A stretch of DNA of 64,000 bases. Origin: Brachyspira aalborgi. GTDB lineage: Bacteria > Spirochaetota > Brachyspiria > Brachyspirales > Brachyspiraceae. A model generated the notes under the pieces. That model did no database searches and had not been told where the DNA came from. It saw nothing but the letters and a program-made list of their open reading frames with translations. How positions within the stretch are numbered: the stretch's first letter is position 1; every line of letters starts with the position of its first letter. Positions 18,524 through 26,408 of the stretch are shown piece after piece. The DNA is taken from NCBI RefSeq assembly GCF_008016455.1, contig NZ_SAXU01000001.1, positions 2,314,423 through 2,378,422 of the forward strand, given 5' to 3'. The position numbers and the translations under genes are program-made.

Positions 18524-19156
18524 TTATTTTATCTGCATATAAATATCTAAAACATCCCGTATCGATTGAACCGCACTACCCTCAATTTTACTATCAAATC
18601 CACCTACACTTGAACCGATACGAACTAAAAAGGGGGGGACATTTAATGTTCTTAAAATGTTATATAACCCTTCTATATATTGTATTGGTAAAAATAAATT
18701 ATGAACTATAACATAAGACGAACTTCCCATGTTTTTATATTGTCCTGTTTCTCCAAATGTCCCTAATTCCCATTTTATATAATTAGAACCATCTGAAAAA
18801 ATTATATAATTAATATTTAAAGCACCTGTATTAAATGTATTTAATTGAAAAATATTTAACTTAAAAGCTAAAACATTATCAATACCGTCCACTGTTCCAT
18901 ACAAAGTCTGAGGGTATATAAAAAGTTTATTATCGATTATACCGTTTGCCATGTCTTTAACTAAATCTATTTTAGAGGTAATGGAATATGTATTACCAAA
19001 TGCATCTTTTTCAACTTTATAGTTATTGGTAATACTATTAAATTTTTGAACTTGTGCTGAATTCAGATGAATAGATAACCGTCCACCTTGTCCATACAAA
19101 CTACTTAATGATAACATTATCATTAGTCCACCAATTAAACTTAATTTTTTAATCAT
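18524..19156 (-). CDS. Secreted hypothetical protein containing a C7 tract
   Basis: 210 residues with an N-terminal signal peptide (MIKKLSLIGGLMIMLS, probable cleavage after SLYG). The mature part is beta-rich, suggesting a periplasmic or outer-membrane-associated protein, and I recognise no named family. The codons for Val-Pro-Pro contain seven cytosines in a row (18632-18638 on the other strand), exceptional in DNA this AT-rich and a possible slippage site. It ends the minus-strand unit begun by the TM2 gene, with 21 bases from the preceding gene. Confidence 0.75.
   Translation of the reverse strand: MIKKLSLIGGLMIMLSLSSLYGQGGRLSIHLNSAQVQKFNSITNNYKVEKDAFGNTYSITSKIDLVKDMANGIIDNKLFIYPQTLYGTVDGIDNVLAFKLNIFQLNTFNTGALNINYIIFSDGSNYIKWELGTFGETGQYKNMGSSSYVIVHNLFLPIQYIEGLYNILRTLNVPPFLVRIGSSVGGFDSKIEGSAVQSIRDVLDIYMQIK
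18632..18638. repeat. Homopolymeric G7/C7 tract inside a coding region
   Basis: Seven consecutive G on the plus strand, flanked by five A. The tract lies about two thirds into the 18524-19156 gene. The reading frame is intact at the present length. Confidence 0.9.
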
Positions 19157-19177
19157 TTTTTAATCTCCTTAAAAAAT

Positions 19178-19978
19178 TTATATACCGTATTCTTTATTAA
19201 TTTCTTTTATTCTTTTATACGCTTTAATTACATCTTGTAGTCCTAATTTTTCATTTTTTGTTAGGGTTCTTTCAGTTCGCATACCTCCTAAACCTCTATA
19301 TTGAATTTTTGCCGTATTTGCTTTAGAAAAATTTTCGAGATAGTTAATAAACTTCTCTTCCTCAAATATTAATGTTTTGCCAAAATATGAATAGTATTTC
19401 CAATCGGGAGTTAATCCAGCGTCAAACGATTGAAAGCCCGTATTAAACTTATAAGTATTTGTTCCGTATAAAAATACCAATTCGCTAATACCAAGTATAG
19501 TATCTTTATAAACTATGCAGGAATTAACGCTAACCGATTTAAGTTTATAATCTGTAGATATAGCTAAATTCAATTCAAAATGATTAGCGTTTCTATAAGC
19601 GGTAAATATTTTTTGACTATAAAATATTGTTTGGTTAAACTCATCATAATCATCTTTTAATTCCGATAGAGCTCCTTTCATTTCTACTATCCTTGAATTT
19701 TCTCTTGCCTCTCTATCTTCTTTTGAATTTGAATTAGACGAACTTGATGAATTATTATTTTCTTCCCCCGCTATTATTCCTATAACGATAGAAATAAATA
19801 TTAATGCAACTATTATTATAAATATTTTCTTTTTTGATTTTTTCTTTTTATCCGCTTTTTGTCTAACTCCACAATAAGGGCATATTTCAGCCTCTTTTTT
19901 AATAGGCTTCCCGCAAGAGCGACAAAAAATCTCGTCTAATTGTTTTTGATAAGGTTGAGTATTATTTAACTCGTTCAT
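19178..19978 (-). CDS. Zinc-ribbon membrane protein
   Basis: 266 residues. The cytoplasmic N-terminus has a double-Cys zinc ribbon (FCRSCGKPIKK then CPYCGVR, residues about 19-39), then a Lys-rich linker, one membrane helix (about 51-68, IIIVALIFISIVIGIIAG), a Ser/Asn linker and an extracytoplasmic domain of about 170 residues that I cannot classify. The first 33 residues are nearly identical to those of the TM2 protein encoded just upstream, so the ribbon was copied between neighbours. The gap to that gene is 45 bases, consistent with one operon. Confidence 0.8.
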   Translation of the reverse strand: MNELNNTQPYQKQLDEIFCRSCGKPIKKEAEICPYCGVRQKADKKKKSKKKIFIIIVALIFISIVIGIIAGEENNNSSSSSNSNSKEDREARENSRIVEMKGALSELKDDYDEFNQTIFYSQKIFTAYRNANHFELNLAISTDYKLKSVSVNSCIVYKDTILGISELVFLYGTNTYKFNTGFQSFDAGLTPDWKYYSYFGKTLIFEEEKFINYLENFSKANTAKIQYRGLGGMRTERTLTKNEKLGLQDVIKAYKRIKEINKEYGI

Positions 19979-20023
19979 TTTTATTCTCCTAAAATTAATA
20001 TATTAAAAAAATTTTATAAAATC

Positions 20024-20380
20024 TTAATCGTTTTTTAATTTTATAAGTTTACCTTCATTATCTTTGAAAGTTCCGCTAATTATACAAATTAAATCTATAA
20101 TCGCTCCGATTATAAATCCGCCAAGAGTAAATAAATATAATATACCGCTTACCGTTTTCCCGACATAAAATCTATGCCCGCCAAAAGCTCCCAAGAATAG
20201 ACATAAAAGTAGGCAAGTAGTCCAATCTTTATCGGAAGTATTCTCGCCTCCATATCGTTTTACTCTAACGCCACAGAAAACGCATATTTCGGCTTCTTTT
20301 TTAATAGGTTTCCCACAAGAGCTACAAAAAACCTCGTCTAATTGTTTTTGATAGGGTTGAGTATTATTTACTTCGTTCAT
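20024..20380 (-). CDS. Zinc-ribbon TM2-domain protein
   Basis: 118 residues. N-terminal zinc ribbon (FCSSCGKPIKK then CVFCGVR) followed by a TM2 domain: two membrane helices joined by a short turn, with the hallmark G-A-FGGHRFYVGK and G-I-LYLFTLGGFIIGAIIDLI. TM2 proteins are small inner-membrane proteins of unclear role. The start codon follows AAGGAG, and the stop codon of the ON frame of leader B overlaps that ribosome site (20392-20394). First gene of a three-gene unit. Confidence 0.88.
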   Translation of the reverse strand: MNEVNNTQPYQKQLDEVFCSSCGKPIKKEAEICVFCGVRVKRYGGENTSDKDWTTCLLLCLFLGAFGGHRFYVGKTVSGILYLFTLGGFIIGAIIDLICIISGTFKDNEGKLIKLKND

Positions 20381-20391
20381 TTTTATTCTCC

Positions 20392-20636
20392 TTAAAATTT
20401 TAAGTTATTTATAACTAAACAAGAAATTTTTATTTTCCTTGATAAGCTATCAAAATTAAATTTGATTAAAGTTAAAAAAGATTTAACTAAATTTAAAAAA
20501 TATTTTTGAAATAAAAAGTTAAAATAATTATAAATTAAAATATATAATAATAGCTTTGCTTTGCTTTGCTTTGCTTTGCTTTGCTTTGCTTTGCTTTGCT
20601 TTGCTTAACAAATTTACAGTATTTGTTATTTATCAT
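20392..20636 (-). CDS. Leader ORF B, frame broken by repeat number (presently OFF)
   Basis: The ATG at 20636 has a ribosome site AAGGT eight bases upstream and opens MINNKYCKFVKQSKAKQS. With ten AAAGC units it reads on into a stop at 20535. The frame two bases over is open for 52 codons (20550-20395) and ends in a TAA (20394-20392) that overlaps the AAGGAG of the TM2 gene. Nine or twelve units would connect them. Fifty-two stop-free codons are unlikely by chance in DNA this AT-rich. The ON peptide is Phe/Leu/Asn-rich with no recognisable domain. Confidence 0.55.
20553..20606 (-). repeat. AAAGC pentanucleotide tandem array (leader B)
   Basis: Ten perfect units (GCTTT on the plus strand, AAAGC in the direction of the leader) plus a partial one. 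The bases upstream in leader direction match the leader-A flank (AATACTGTAAATTTGTTAAG), with one extra base before it that shifts the reading frame relative to leader A. Confidence 0.95.
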
Positions 20637-20679
20637 ATTTTTATACCTTATTGTTTATTAAATTTAATAATTTTTATAA

Positions 20680-20708
20680 ATTGTAGCATGAGTTGGAAAA
20701 TATGTCAA
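20680..20708 (-). promoter_or_regulatory. Promoter of leader B
   Basis: On the minus strand TTGACA (20708-20703) and TACAAT (20685-20680) are separated by 17 bases, close to the sigma-70 consensus. The first bases after the -35 box (TATTTT) match those of the promoters of leader A and of the 41.5-kb copy. It lies 44 bases before the leader ATG and would drive the TM2/zinc-ribbon operon. The remainder of the gap up to galM (20709-20798) shows nothing else. Confidence 0.75.
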
Positions 20709-20798
20709 GCGTTTTCATTGACTAATTGCGGTTTATAATTATAATTAAACTTAAACAAATTAAGTAAATTAAAAATAAAATTATAAAAAAGGAAAATT

Positions 20799-21797
20799 AT
20801 GCAAATTAAAAATTTTGGCGAAAAATATTTATTATACGAATTAAAAAATAAAAACGGAATTATATTAAAATTAACCGATATTGGCGCTTCAATTTCGGGA
20901 GTTTTTATGAAAGATAAAAATAATAACGAAATTCAAATTTCTTTTGGAAGCGATGATTATAATTTTTATTTGAAAGCGCATGATTATATCGGCTCTTCGG
21001 TTGGCAGAGTTGCAAACAGAATTATAAACGGAGAGTTTAAACTCAATAATAAAATCTACAAACTTGCCAAAAACGACAATAATAAACATCATTTACATGG
21101 CGGAATTGAAGGAATATCTTTTAAAAAATTTGATTCAAAAAATTTGGATGATAGAACGGTTTTATTTTCTTATCTTTCTAAAGACGGAGAAGAAGGTTAT
21201 CCTGCAAACTTAAAAATAGAAATTACTTATTCTTTGACTGAAGATAACGAAATAATAATAAAATATTTTGCAAAAGCCGACTCGCCTACTCCGATTAATT
21301 TAACGAATCATTCTTATTGGAATTTAAATGGCGAAGGATTAATATACGAACATGATTTATTTATAGATTCAAAATTTTATCTGCCCGTAAACGAAGAATA
21401 TGTTTCAACGGGAGAAATTTTAAAAACTAAAAATACTCCTTTCGATTTTAATAAAACAAAAAAAATTGGAGCGGATATTGAAAAAGTTGGAGGTTATGAC
21501 AACTGCTTTATATTCGATAGCGAAGATATAAATAAATTGAGAGCGAAAGCATTTAGCGAAAAAACGGGAATAAGTTTGGAGCTTTATACTACAAAACCAG
21601 CAATGCATTTTTATTCGGGAAATATGCTTAACGGCATAAAGACAAGAGAAGCGATTTTAAATAAACATAACGCTTTTTGTTTTGAAACGGAATTTTTGCC
21701 AGCCGCTTTGAATTTTATTCATTTCCCTAATATAATATTAAAAGCTAATGAAGAATATAATCAAAAGACAATATATAAATTATGTTTAGAAAGTTGA
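20799..21797 (+). CDS. galM: Aldose 1-epimerase (mutarotase)
   Basis: Interconverts alpha and beta anomers of hexoses, feeding the Leloir pathway. 332 residues, the usual length. Family motifs: substrate-contacting GRVANRI and HGG-x-x-G, the catalytic His region TNHSYWNLNG (about 168-177), and the catalytic Glu in FETEFLPAALN (Glu296 or Glu298). No galK or galT gene is adjacent. The methyltransferase gene follows after 3 bases, so the two are co-transcribed. Confidence 0.95.
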   Translation: MQIKNFGEKYLLYELKNKNGIILKLTDIGASISGVFMKDKNNNEIQISFGSDDYNFYLKAHDYIGSSVGRVANRIINGEFKLNNKIYKLAKNDNNKHHLHGGIEGISFKKFDSKNLDDRTVLFSYLSKDGEEGYPANLKIEITYSLTEDNEIIIKYFAKADSPTPINLTNHSYWNLNGEGLIYEHDLFIDSKFYLPVNEEYVSTGEILKTKNTPFDFNKTKKIGADIEKVGGYDNCFIFDSEDINKLRAKAFSEKTGISLELYTTKPAMHFYSGNMLNGIKTREAILNKHNAFCFETEFLPAALNFIHFPNIILKANEEYNQKTIYKLCLES

Positions 21798-21800
21798 AAA

Positions 21801-22445
21801 ATGAAAAATAAAAAATCTGCAATAATAGAACATTATATAAACAGAGTAAAAAATTTTAATATACCAGAATATCAGGTTTTGGATTGGGAATCGAAAGAAG
21901 CGCAGGAATTGAGATTTAAAGCTTTAATCGAACATTTTAATATGGAATCTTCAATACTTCTCGATGTCGGTTGCGGACTTGGAAATTTGGCGGAATATTT
22001 AGACAATAAAAATATAAAACTTTATTATATCGGAATCGACATAATGCCCGAAATGATTGAAAGAGCGAAAACGAAAACTTTTAAAAATATAAATCCGCAA
22101 TTTATGTCGTTAGATTTTTTCAATAATAACGATATAAACGATATAAAAAAAGAATTCGATTATATATATTCTTCGGGGATTTTTAATTTGAATTTAGGAA
22201 ATAACGATAAATTTTTGAAAGACGCTATTAAATTATTTTTAACGGCTGCAAGAAAAGGAGTCTGTTTTAATTTGCTCGATATTTCAGGCAAAGAAAAATA
22301 CGGAGACAAATATTATTATTACAAAAAAGAAGATATATTAAAAGCGACAGAAGAAATACTAAAATCTTTAAATATAAAATATAATTTGAATATATCGGAC
22401 GAATATTTAAGTAATGATTTTTCTGTGTTTATTGATATTTTATAA
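21801..22445 (+). CDS. SAM-dependent methyltransferase
   Basis: 214 residues. Class I Rossmann methyltransferase with motif I LLDVGCGLGNL (about residues 53-63) for SAM binding, and GIDIMPEMIERA as the acidic strand that binds the ribose. The substrate-binding part is short, as in small-molecule methyltransferases. There is no hint of substrate from galM, which it follows by 3 bases. Confidence 0.88.
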   Translation: MKNKKSAIIEHYINRVKNFNIPEYQVLDWESKEAQELRFKALIEHFNMESSILLDVGCGLGNLAEYLDNKNIKLYYIGIDIMPEMIERAKTKTFKNINPQFMSLDFFNNNDINDIKKEFDYIYSSGIFNLNLGNNDKFLKDAIKLFLTAARKGVCFNLLDISGKEKYGDKYYYYKKEDILKATEEILKSLNIKYNLNISDEYLSNDFSVFIDIL

Positions 22446-22715
22446 AAATATTATCATTGTGAGTGTTGCCATAGGAACATAGCGTAAGACATTGTAATAT
22501 AGATTTAAAAAATTTAACTTTAAAAATTTTGTTTAGTTAGTAAATGAATTTTATTAAAGATGGATTGCTTAGCTCGTTTCAATCACTATAAATGACGATT
22601 TGATAAAGTTATAATAATAATTTTTCTATAAAATTAAAAATATGTATGAAATGTATTATTAAATTGTTAAAAATATCTAAAATAAAAGTTAATTAATAAA
22701 TAATTTAAATTTATA

Positions 22716-22743
22716 TTGACATTATTTTTAAATATTGTATAAT
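22716..22743 (+). promoter_or_regulatory. Promoter-like unit P1 of a four-fold array
   Basis: TTGACA (22716-22721), 16-base spacer, TATAAT (22738-22743): both boxes are exact consensus. First of four similar units between the methyltransferase gene and ORF C. Confidence 0.65.
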
Positions 22744-22768
22744 AGTTAATAAATATTTAAATTAATTA

Positions 22769-22797
22769 TTGACAAAAATTTTTAAATATTATAAAAT
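22769..22797 (+). promoter_or_regulatory. Promoter-like unit P2
   Basis: TTGACA (22769-22774), 17-base spacer, TAAAAT (22792-22797). The surrounding bases repeat those of P1 (a TTTAAAT-type stretch before the -35 box and AAATATT before the -10 box), so it looks like a diverged tandem duplicate. Confidence 0.55.
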
Positions 22798-22849
22798 ATT
22801 GTTAAATTAAATTAATTAATCAATATTGAAAAAAAATTTAAATAAACTA

Positions 22850-22878
22850 TTGACTAATTTTTAAACTTATTGTATAAA
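22850..22878 (+). promoter_or_regulatory. Promoter-like unit P3
   Basis: TTGACT (22850-22855), 17-base spacer, TATAAA (22873-22878). Preceded, like the others, by a TTTAAAT-type stretch. Confidence 0.5.
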
Positions 22879-22911
22879 TTAAAAGTTAGTTAAAAAATAT
22901 TTAAATTGTTA

Positions 22912-22939
22912 TTGACTAATTTTTTTAATATTGTATAAT
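22912..22939 (+). promoter_or_regulatory. Promoter-like unit P4, nearest to ORF C
   Basis: TTGACT (22912-22917), 16-base spacer, TATAAT (22934-22939). It lies 31 bases before the ATG at 22971, giving a plausible short leader, so it is the best candidate for the active promoter. Confidence 0.65.
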
Positions 22940-22970
22940 TTAATTAAATATTAATTTTATTGATAGAGTT

Positions 22971-23499
22971 ATGATAGTAAAATATTTATCTTATAGTTTG
23001 GGTTACCGTCAACCGTCAACCGTCAACCGTCAACCGTCAACCGTCAACCGTCAACCGTCAACATGAGATAAATTTATTCTTTGCAAAATTTTTATATAAT
23101 TTAGTTCAGTTATTTTTTAATGTAATTCATTGCGGGCTTAAAAAATTTAAGGCTTGGCAATCAACTTTTAAAAAAATTAATTTTAATAATTTTGAAATAA
23201 TAAGTCTTTTAGATTATGGCTTTTGCTATAATTACGGCTTTAATCATAATGAGAATAATCTAAAAAATTATAATTCTTCGGTTAATGAAAATTATAATTT
23301 TGCATTCGGTGAAAATTGCAATTTCGTAAAATCTTTTAATTACGATTTTGTAAACATTGAAAGCAAAAATTATAATTTGTCAAAAATCGGAAATTATAAT
23401 TCTTTAAATGGTTCTTGTTATGGTTTTTGGCGTATTTATTGCATTTGCGATAATTTGAAGGATTTTTTATTTAATACGAAAAATCAAAAAAAATTTTAA
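22971..23499 (+). CDS. ORF C: Asn/Tyr-rich repeat protein, frame broken by a 7-bp repeat (presently OFF)
   Basis: ATG at 22971 opens MIVKYLSYSLGY and enters the CCGTCAA array; with eight units it stops at 23064-23066. The frame one base over is open from 23062 through 145 codons to TAA 23497-23499, far longer than chance allows here, and has no usable start codon of its own between its upstream stop (22978) and the array. Seven or ten units would restore one protein of about 175 residues. Its C-terminal half is built of degenerate 8-residue units such as NENYNFAF, GENCNFVK, SFNYDFVN and IGNYNSLN, suggesting a stacked beta structure. No signal peptide or known family is evident. It ends 14 bases before the TRAP gene, just ahead of its AAGGAGAG site. 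Confidence 0.75.
23006..23061 (+). repeat. CCGTCAA heptanucleotide tandem array
   Basis: Eight perfect 7-bp units. The unit is GC-rich compared with its surroundings. Three units encode the peptide RQPSTVN in any frame, so the encoded peptide stays the same and only the downstream frame changes with copy number. Confidence 0.97.
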
Positions 23500-23513
23500 A
23501 AAGGAGAGAGAAA

Positions 23514-24509
23514 ATGAAAAAGATTTTTCTAACAACAATAGCTTTGCTTTCCATATTAATTAATATTGGATGTTCTGGAGGAGGTAAAGATGCCGTTAGA
23601 TTAAAAATGAGTGTTACAACTAGTGAAACTTCAACTTGGGTAATTTCTGCTAAAAAATTTGCTGAAGTTGTTAAAGAAAAAACGGATGGTAAAGTAATAA
23701 TTGATGTTTATCCAAATGAACAGCTATCGGGTGGTAACCAATCTAAAGGAATAGAGATGCTTTCAAGTGGCATTACAGATTTAAGTTGGCATTCTAATCT
23801 AATTTGGGCTTCTATAGATACTAAATTTGGTGTAATATCTTTACCTTGGATTTATCAAGATGAAAACGAAGCTGAACTTGTATTGAGTGGAAAGGCGGGA
23901 GATGCTATAAAAAAGTTAACTTTAGAAAAAGGCGTAGAGTGTTTGGCATTTGGCGAAAGCGGTTTTAGACAAGTTAGTAATAATAAAAAACCTATATTAA
24001 CTCCAAAAGATTTGATTGGTATAAAAATGAGAGTTCCAAATATAGGTATGCTTGTAGATGTGTTTAGGATTTTGGGAGCTAATGCTGTTGGAATGAATTG
24101 GTCTGAAGTTTTTACCGCTTTGCAGCAAAATACTATAGACGGTCAAGAAAACCCATTGGATGTTATGATGTCAGCCAAAATAGAGGAAGTTCAAAAATAT
24201 TTAACGGCATGGAATTATTGTTATGATGCTTTAATTTTAGGCATAAATAAAAAGAAAATGGATTCTTTAAGTTCTGAATATCAACAAATAATAAGAGATT
24301 CAGCTTTAGAGGCTGCTCAAATGCAAAAAAGTTTAAATAGGCAAATTATTGAAAAACAATTCAAGCAGTTAGAAGCTTTGCCTACTATACAGGTAACTTA
24401 TTTAACGGATGAACAAATATCTGTATTCAGAGAAACTGTTAGACCAATATATCAAAAATACGAGCCTCTAATGGGCAAAGATTTAGTAGATTTATTCGTT
24501 AGAAATTAG
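23514..24509 (+). CDS. TRAP transporter solute-binding protein (DctP family)
   Basis: 331 residues with a lipoprotein signal (lipobox NIGC, Cys about 20), so the binding protein is lipid-anchored. The DctP fold is shown by SAKKFAEVVKEKT, the N-EQLSGGNQ-type loop and the conserved carboxylate-binding Arg173 in GIKMRVPN, followed by MNWSEVFTALQQ-T-I-DGQENP. It captures an organic acid for the DctQM permease encoded next. The ligand cannot be named; the neighbouring dehydrogenases suggest a hydroxy or keto acid. A strong AAGGAGAG precedes the ATG. Confidence 0.93.
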   Translation: MKKIFLTTIALLSILINIGCSGGGKDAVRLKMSVTTSETSTWVISAKKFAEVVKEKTDGKVIIDVYPNEQLSGGNQSKGIEMLSSGITDLSWHSNLIWASIDTKFGVISLPWIYQDENEAELVLSGKAGDAIKKLTLEKGVECLAFGESGFRQVSNNKKPILTPKDLIGIKMRVPNIGMLVDVFRILGANAVGMNWSEVFTALQQNTIDGQENPLDVMMSAKIEEVQKYLTAWNYCYDALILGINKKKMDSLSSEYQQIIRDSALEAAQMQKSLNRQIIEKQFKQLEALPTIQVTYLTDEQISVFRETVRPIYQKYEPLMGKDLVDLFVRN

Positions 24510-24540
24510 ATTAATTAAAATTAAATAGGATTTTATTAAA

Positions 24541-25011
24541 ATGAAAAAATTATTAAATATTATAGATAAAGCGGAAGAGATACTTATATCGATTATGATG
24601 GTTATTATTACTGTCATTACATTTGGAAATGTAGTTTCAAGAAAATTTTTACATATGTCTTGGGCTTTTACAGAAGAGATAACCGTTAATTTATTGGTAT
24701 GGATAGTATTTTTAGGAGCTTCGGTTGCCGCTAAATATAATGCCCATTTAGGTTTATCTATTTTGGTGGACATCTTACCTAAAAGAATATCCAAAATTTT
24801 GAGTCTTATCTCTATAATAGCCGTCATAATTTTTTTTAGTATTTTATGCTATGAAGGCATTAACACGGTTAAGGCTCAAATAGGATTAAAACAAATGACT
24901 CCCGCTTTGGGATGGCCACAATGGTTATTTAGCTTATCTGTTCCGGCGGGTTCATTTATTATTTTAATAAGATTTATTCAAATAGGAATAGATTTAATTA
25001 AGAAAAAATAA
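24541..25011 (+). CDS. TRAP transporter small permease (DctQ family)
   Basis: 156 residues with four membrane helices (about 15-35, 48-66, 85-105, 125-145). The motif FGNVVSRKF-x-H-x-SWAFTEEI is the classic DctQ signature. It forms the membrane complex with the large permease encoded 25 bases downstream and supports Na+- or H+-driven uptake of the bound solute. Confidence 0.92.
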   Translation: MKKLLNIIDKAEEILISIMMVIITVITFGNVVSRKFLHMSWAFTEEITVNLLVWIVFLGASVAAKYNAHLGLSILVDILPKRISKILSLISIIAVIIFFSILCYEGINTVKAQIGLKQMTPALGWPQWLFSLSVPAGSFIILIRFIQIGIDLIKKK

Positions 25012-25036
25012 ATTAAGTAAATGGAGAATAAAATTT

Positions 25037-26314
25037 ATGGAAGGCGTTCTAATTTTTTTAATTTTTGGTATATTACTTATGATTAATGTACCAATAGCTA
25101 TAAGTTTGGGATTGTCTAGTATTGCAGTTTTAATTATTATGGGAGTTCCTTTAACTTTGGTATCTGATATTATGTATGCATCTATAGCAAAATTTACATT
25201 ATTAGCTATACCATTTTTTATAACCGCTGGAATAGTTATGGAAAAAGCAGGCATATCTAAAAGATTAATAGATTTTGCAAATAAATTAGTTGGACATTTA
25301 CCTGCAGGTTTAGCTATTTGTATGGTTATAACTTCTTGTTTTTTTGCCGCTATTTCTGGTTCTGGTCCCGCTACTGTAGCTTCTTTAGGAGTTATATTGA
25401 TTCCTGCTATGATAAAATATAATTATCCATCTGGAATGTCGTCTGCTTTAATGTCCTCTGCAGGTTCTATAGGCATTGTAATACCACCAAGTATACCATT
25501 GGTTATATATGGCGTTATAGCCGAAATTTCAATAACAGATTTATTTATGGCAGGTATTGTTCCTGGTATATTATTTGGAATAGGATTAATTACAGTAAGT
25601 TTAATTATGTGTAGAAAATTAAAAATAGCTAAAATGAATAGAGCATCTCTTAAAGAAGTTCTAATTTCTTTTAAAGATGCTATCTGGGGATTAATGACGC
25701 CTGTAATAATATTAGGAGGCATATATTTAGGCTTTTTTACTCCTACAGAATCGGCTGCCGTTGCAATTGTATATGGATTAATAATCGGTATATTTATTTA
25801 TAAAGAAATTAACTTTAAAAATTTTAAAGAGGTTTTGGTAGAATCGGCTAAATCTTCCGCAGTGGTTTTAATAGTAGTCGCTGCAGCCAGTGTATTTTCT
25901 TGGATTATACAAACAGCAAATATAGCTAATCAAGCTGGAGAATTAATTAAAAGTTTGAGTAGCAATCCTATATTAATTTTATTATTAATAAATATATTGC
26001 TATTAATAGTGGGGTGTTTTGTAGACGCCGTTTCAGCTTATTATATATTTGTTCCTATATTGCTTCCTATTATAAAGGCTATAAATTATGACCCTTTAGT
26101 ATTTGGAATAATTATGACAGTTAATATGGCTATAGGACAGTTTACTCCTCCTGTTGGAGTTAATCTATATGTCGCTTGTGGCATATCAAAAATTTCATTA
26201 AAAGAAATATGTTTGAGTATAGGACCTTTTATTATAGTATCTATAGCAGTTTTACTTATATTAACATATATACCTCAAATAGTTTATTTTCTTCCAAATT
26301 TATTAAGGAGATAA
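25037..26314 (+). CDS. TRAP transporter large permease (DctM family)
   Basis: 425 residues with about a dozen membrane helices, the ion-coupled transport subunit. Family marks include FTLLAIPFFITAG near residue 55, SGSGPATVASLG, SSAGSIGIVIPPSIP and GQFTPPVGVNLYVAC. Full length. The stop is followed by a 94-base gap to the PPC-domain gene. Confidence 0.94.
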   Translation: MEGVLIFLIFGILLMINVPIAISLGLSSIAVLIIMGVPLTLVSDIMYASIAKFTLLAIPFFITAGIVMEKAGISKRLIDFANKLVGHLPAGLAICMVITSCFFAAISGSGPATVASLGVILIPAMIKYNYPSGMSSALMSSAGSIGIVIPPSIPLVIYGVIAEISITDLFMAGIVPGILFGIGLITVSLIMCRKLKIAKMNRASLKEVLISFKDAIWGLMTPVIILGGIYLGFFTPTESAAVAIVYGLIIGIFIYKEINFKNFKEVLVESAKSSAVVLIVVAAASVFSWIIQTANIANQAGELIKSLSSNPILILLLINILLLIVGCFVDAVSAYYIFVPILLPIIKAINYDPLVFGIIMTVNMAIGQFTPPVGVNLYVACGISKISLKEICLSIGPFIIVSIAVLLILTYIPQIVYFLPNLLRR

Positions 26315-26408
26315 TATAAGAATGTGTAATTATTTATGGATTGAAATACATTATGATAATTTTTTGCTATAAAAATATAATATTTTTAATATGAGGAGAT
26401 AAAATTAT

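Noticed and set aside
11527-20606. Composite transposon or invertible segment bounded by inverted AAAGC arrays
   Set aside because: The arrays face each other, but each is part of a promoter-leader unit reading into its own genes, a third copy lies at 41.5 kb, no recombinase or transposase is inside, and the core gene glyS lies within. Array-mediated inversion is possible but has no direct support.
20556-20738. Plus-strand ORF encoding repeated LLCFA
   Set aside because: It is the reverse reading of the AAAGC array of leader B and has no ribosome site or promoter on that strand.
22452-22603. Degenerate palindromic repeat like the CATTGCGAG...GCAATGAC elements common in bacteria
   Set aside because: The two ends only partly pair (an ATTGTGAGTG-like end and a CACTATAAATGACGA-like end) and no second copy is seen in the window, so I cannot support it.
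23006-23061. CRISPR array
   Set aside because: The 7-bp units are contiguous with no spacers, and no cas gene is near.
26315-26408. Separate promoter for the PPC-domain and AraC genes
   Set aside because: The 94-base gap has A/T-rich stretches but no convincing -35/-10 pair.
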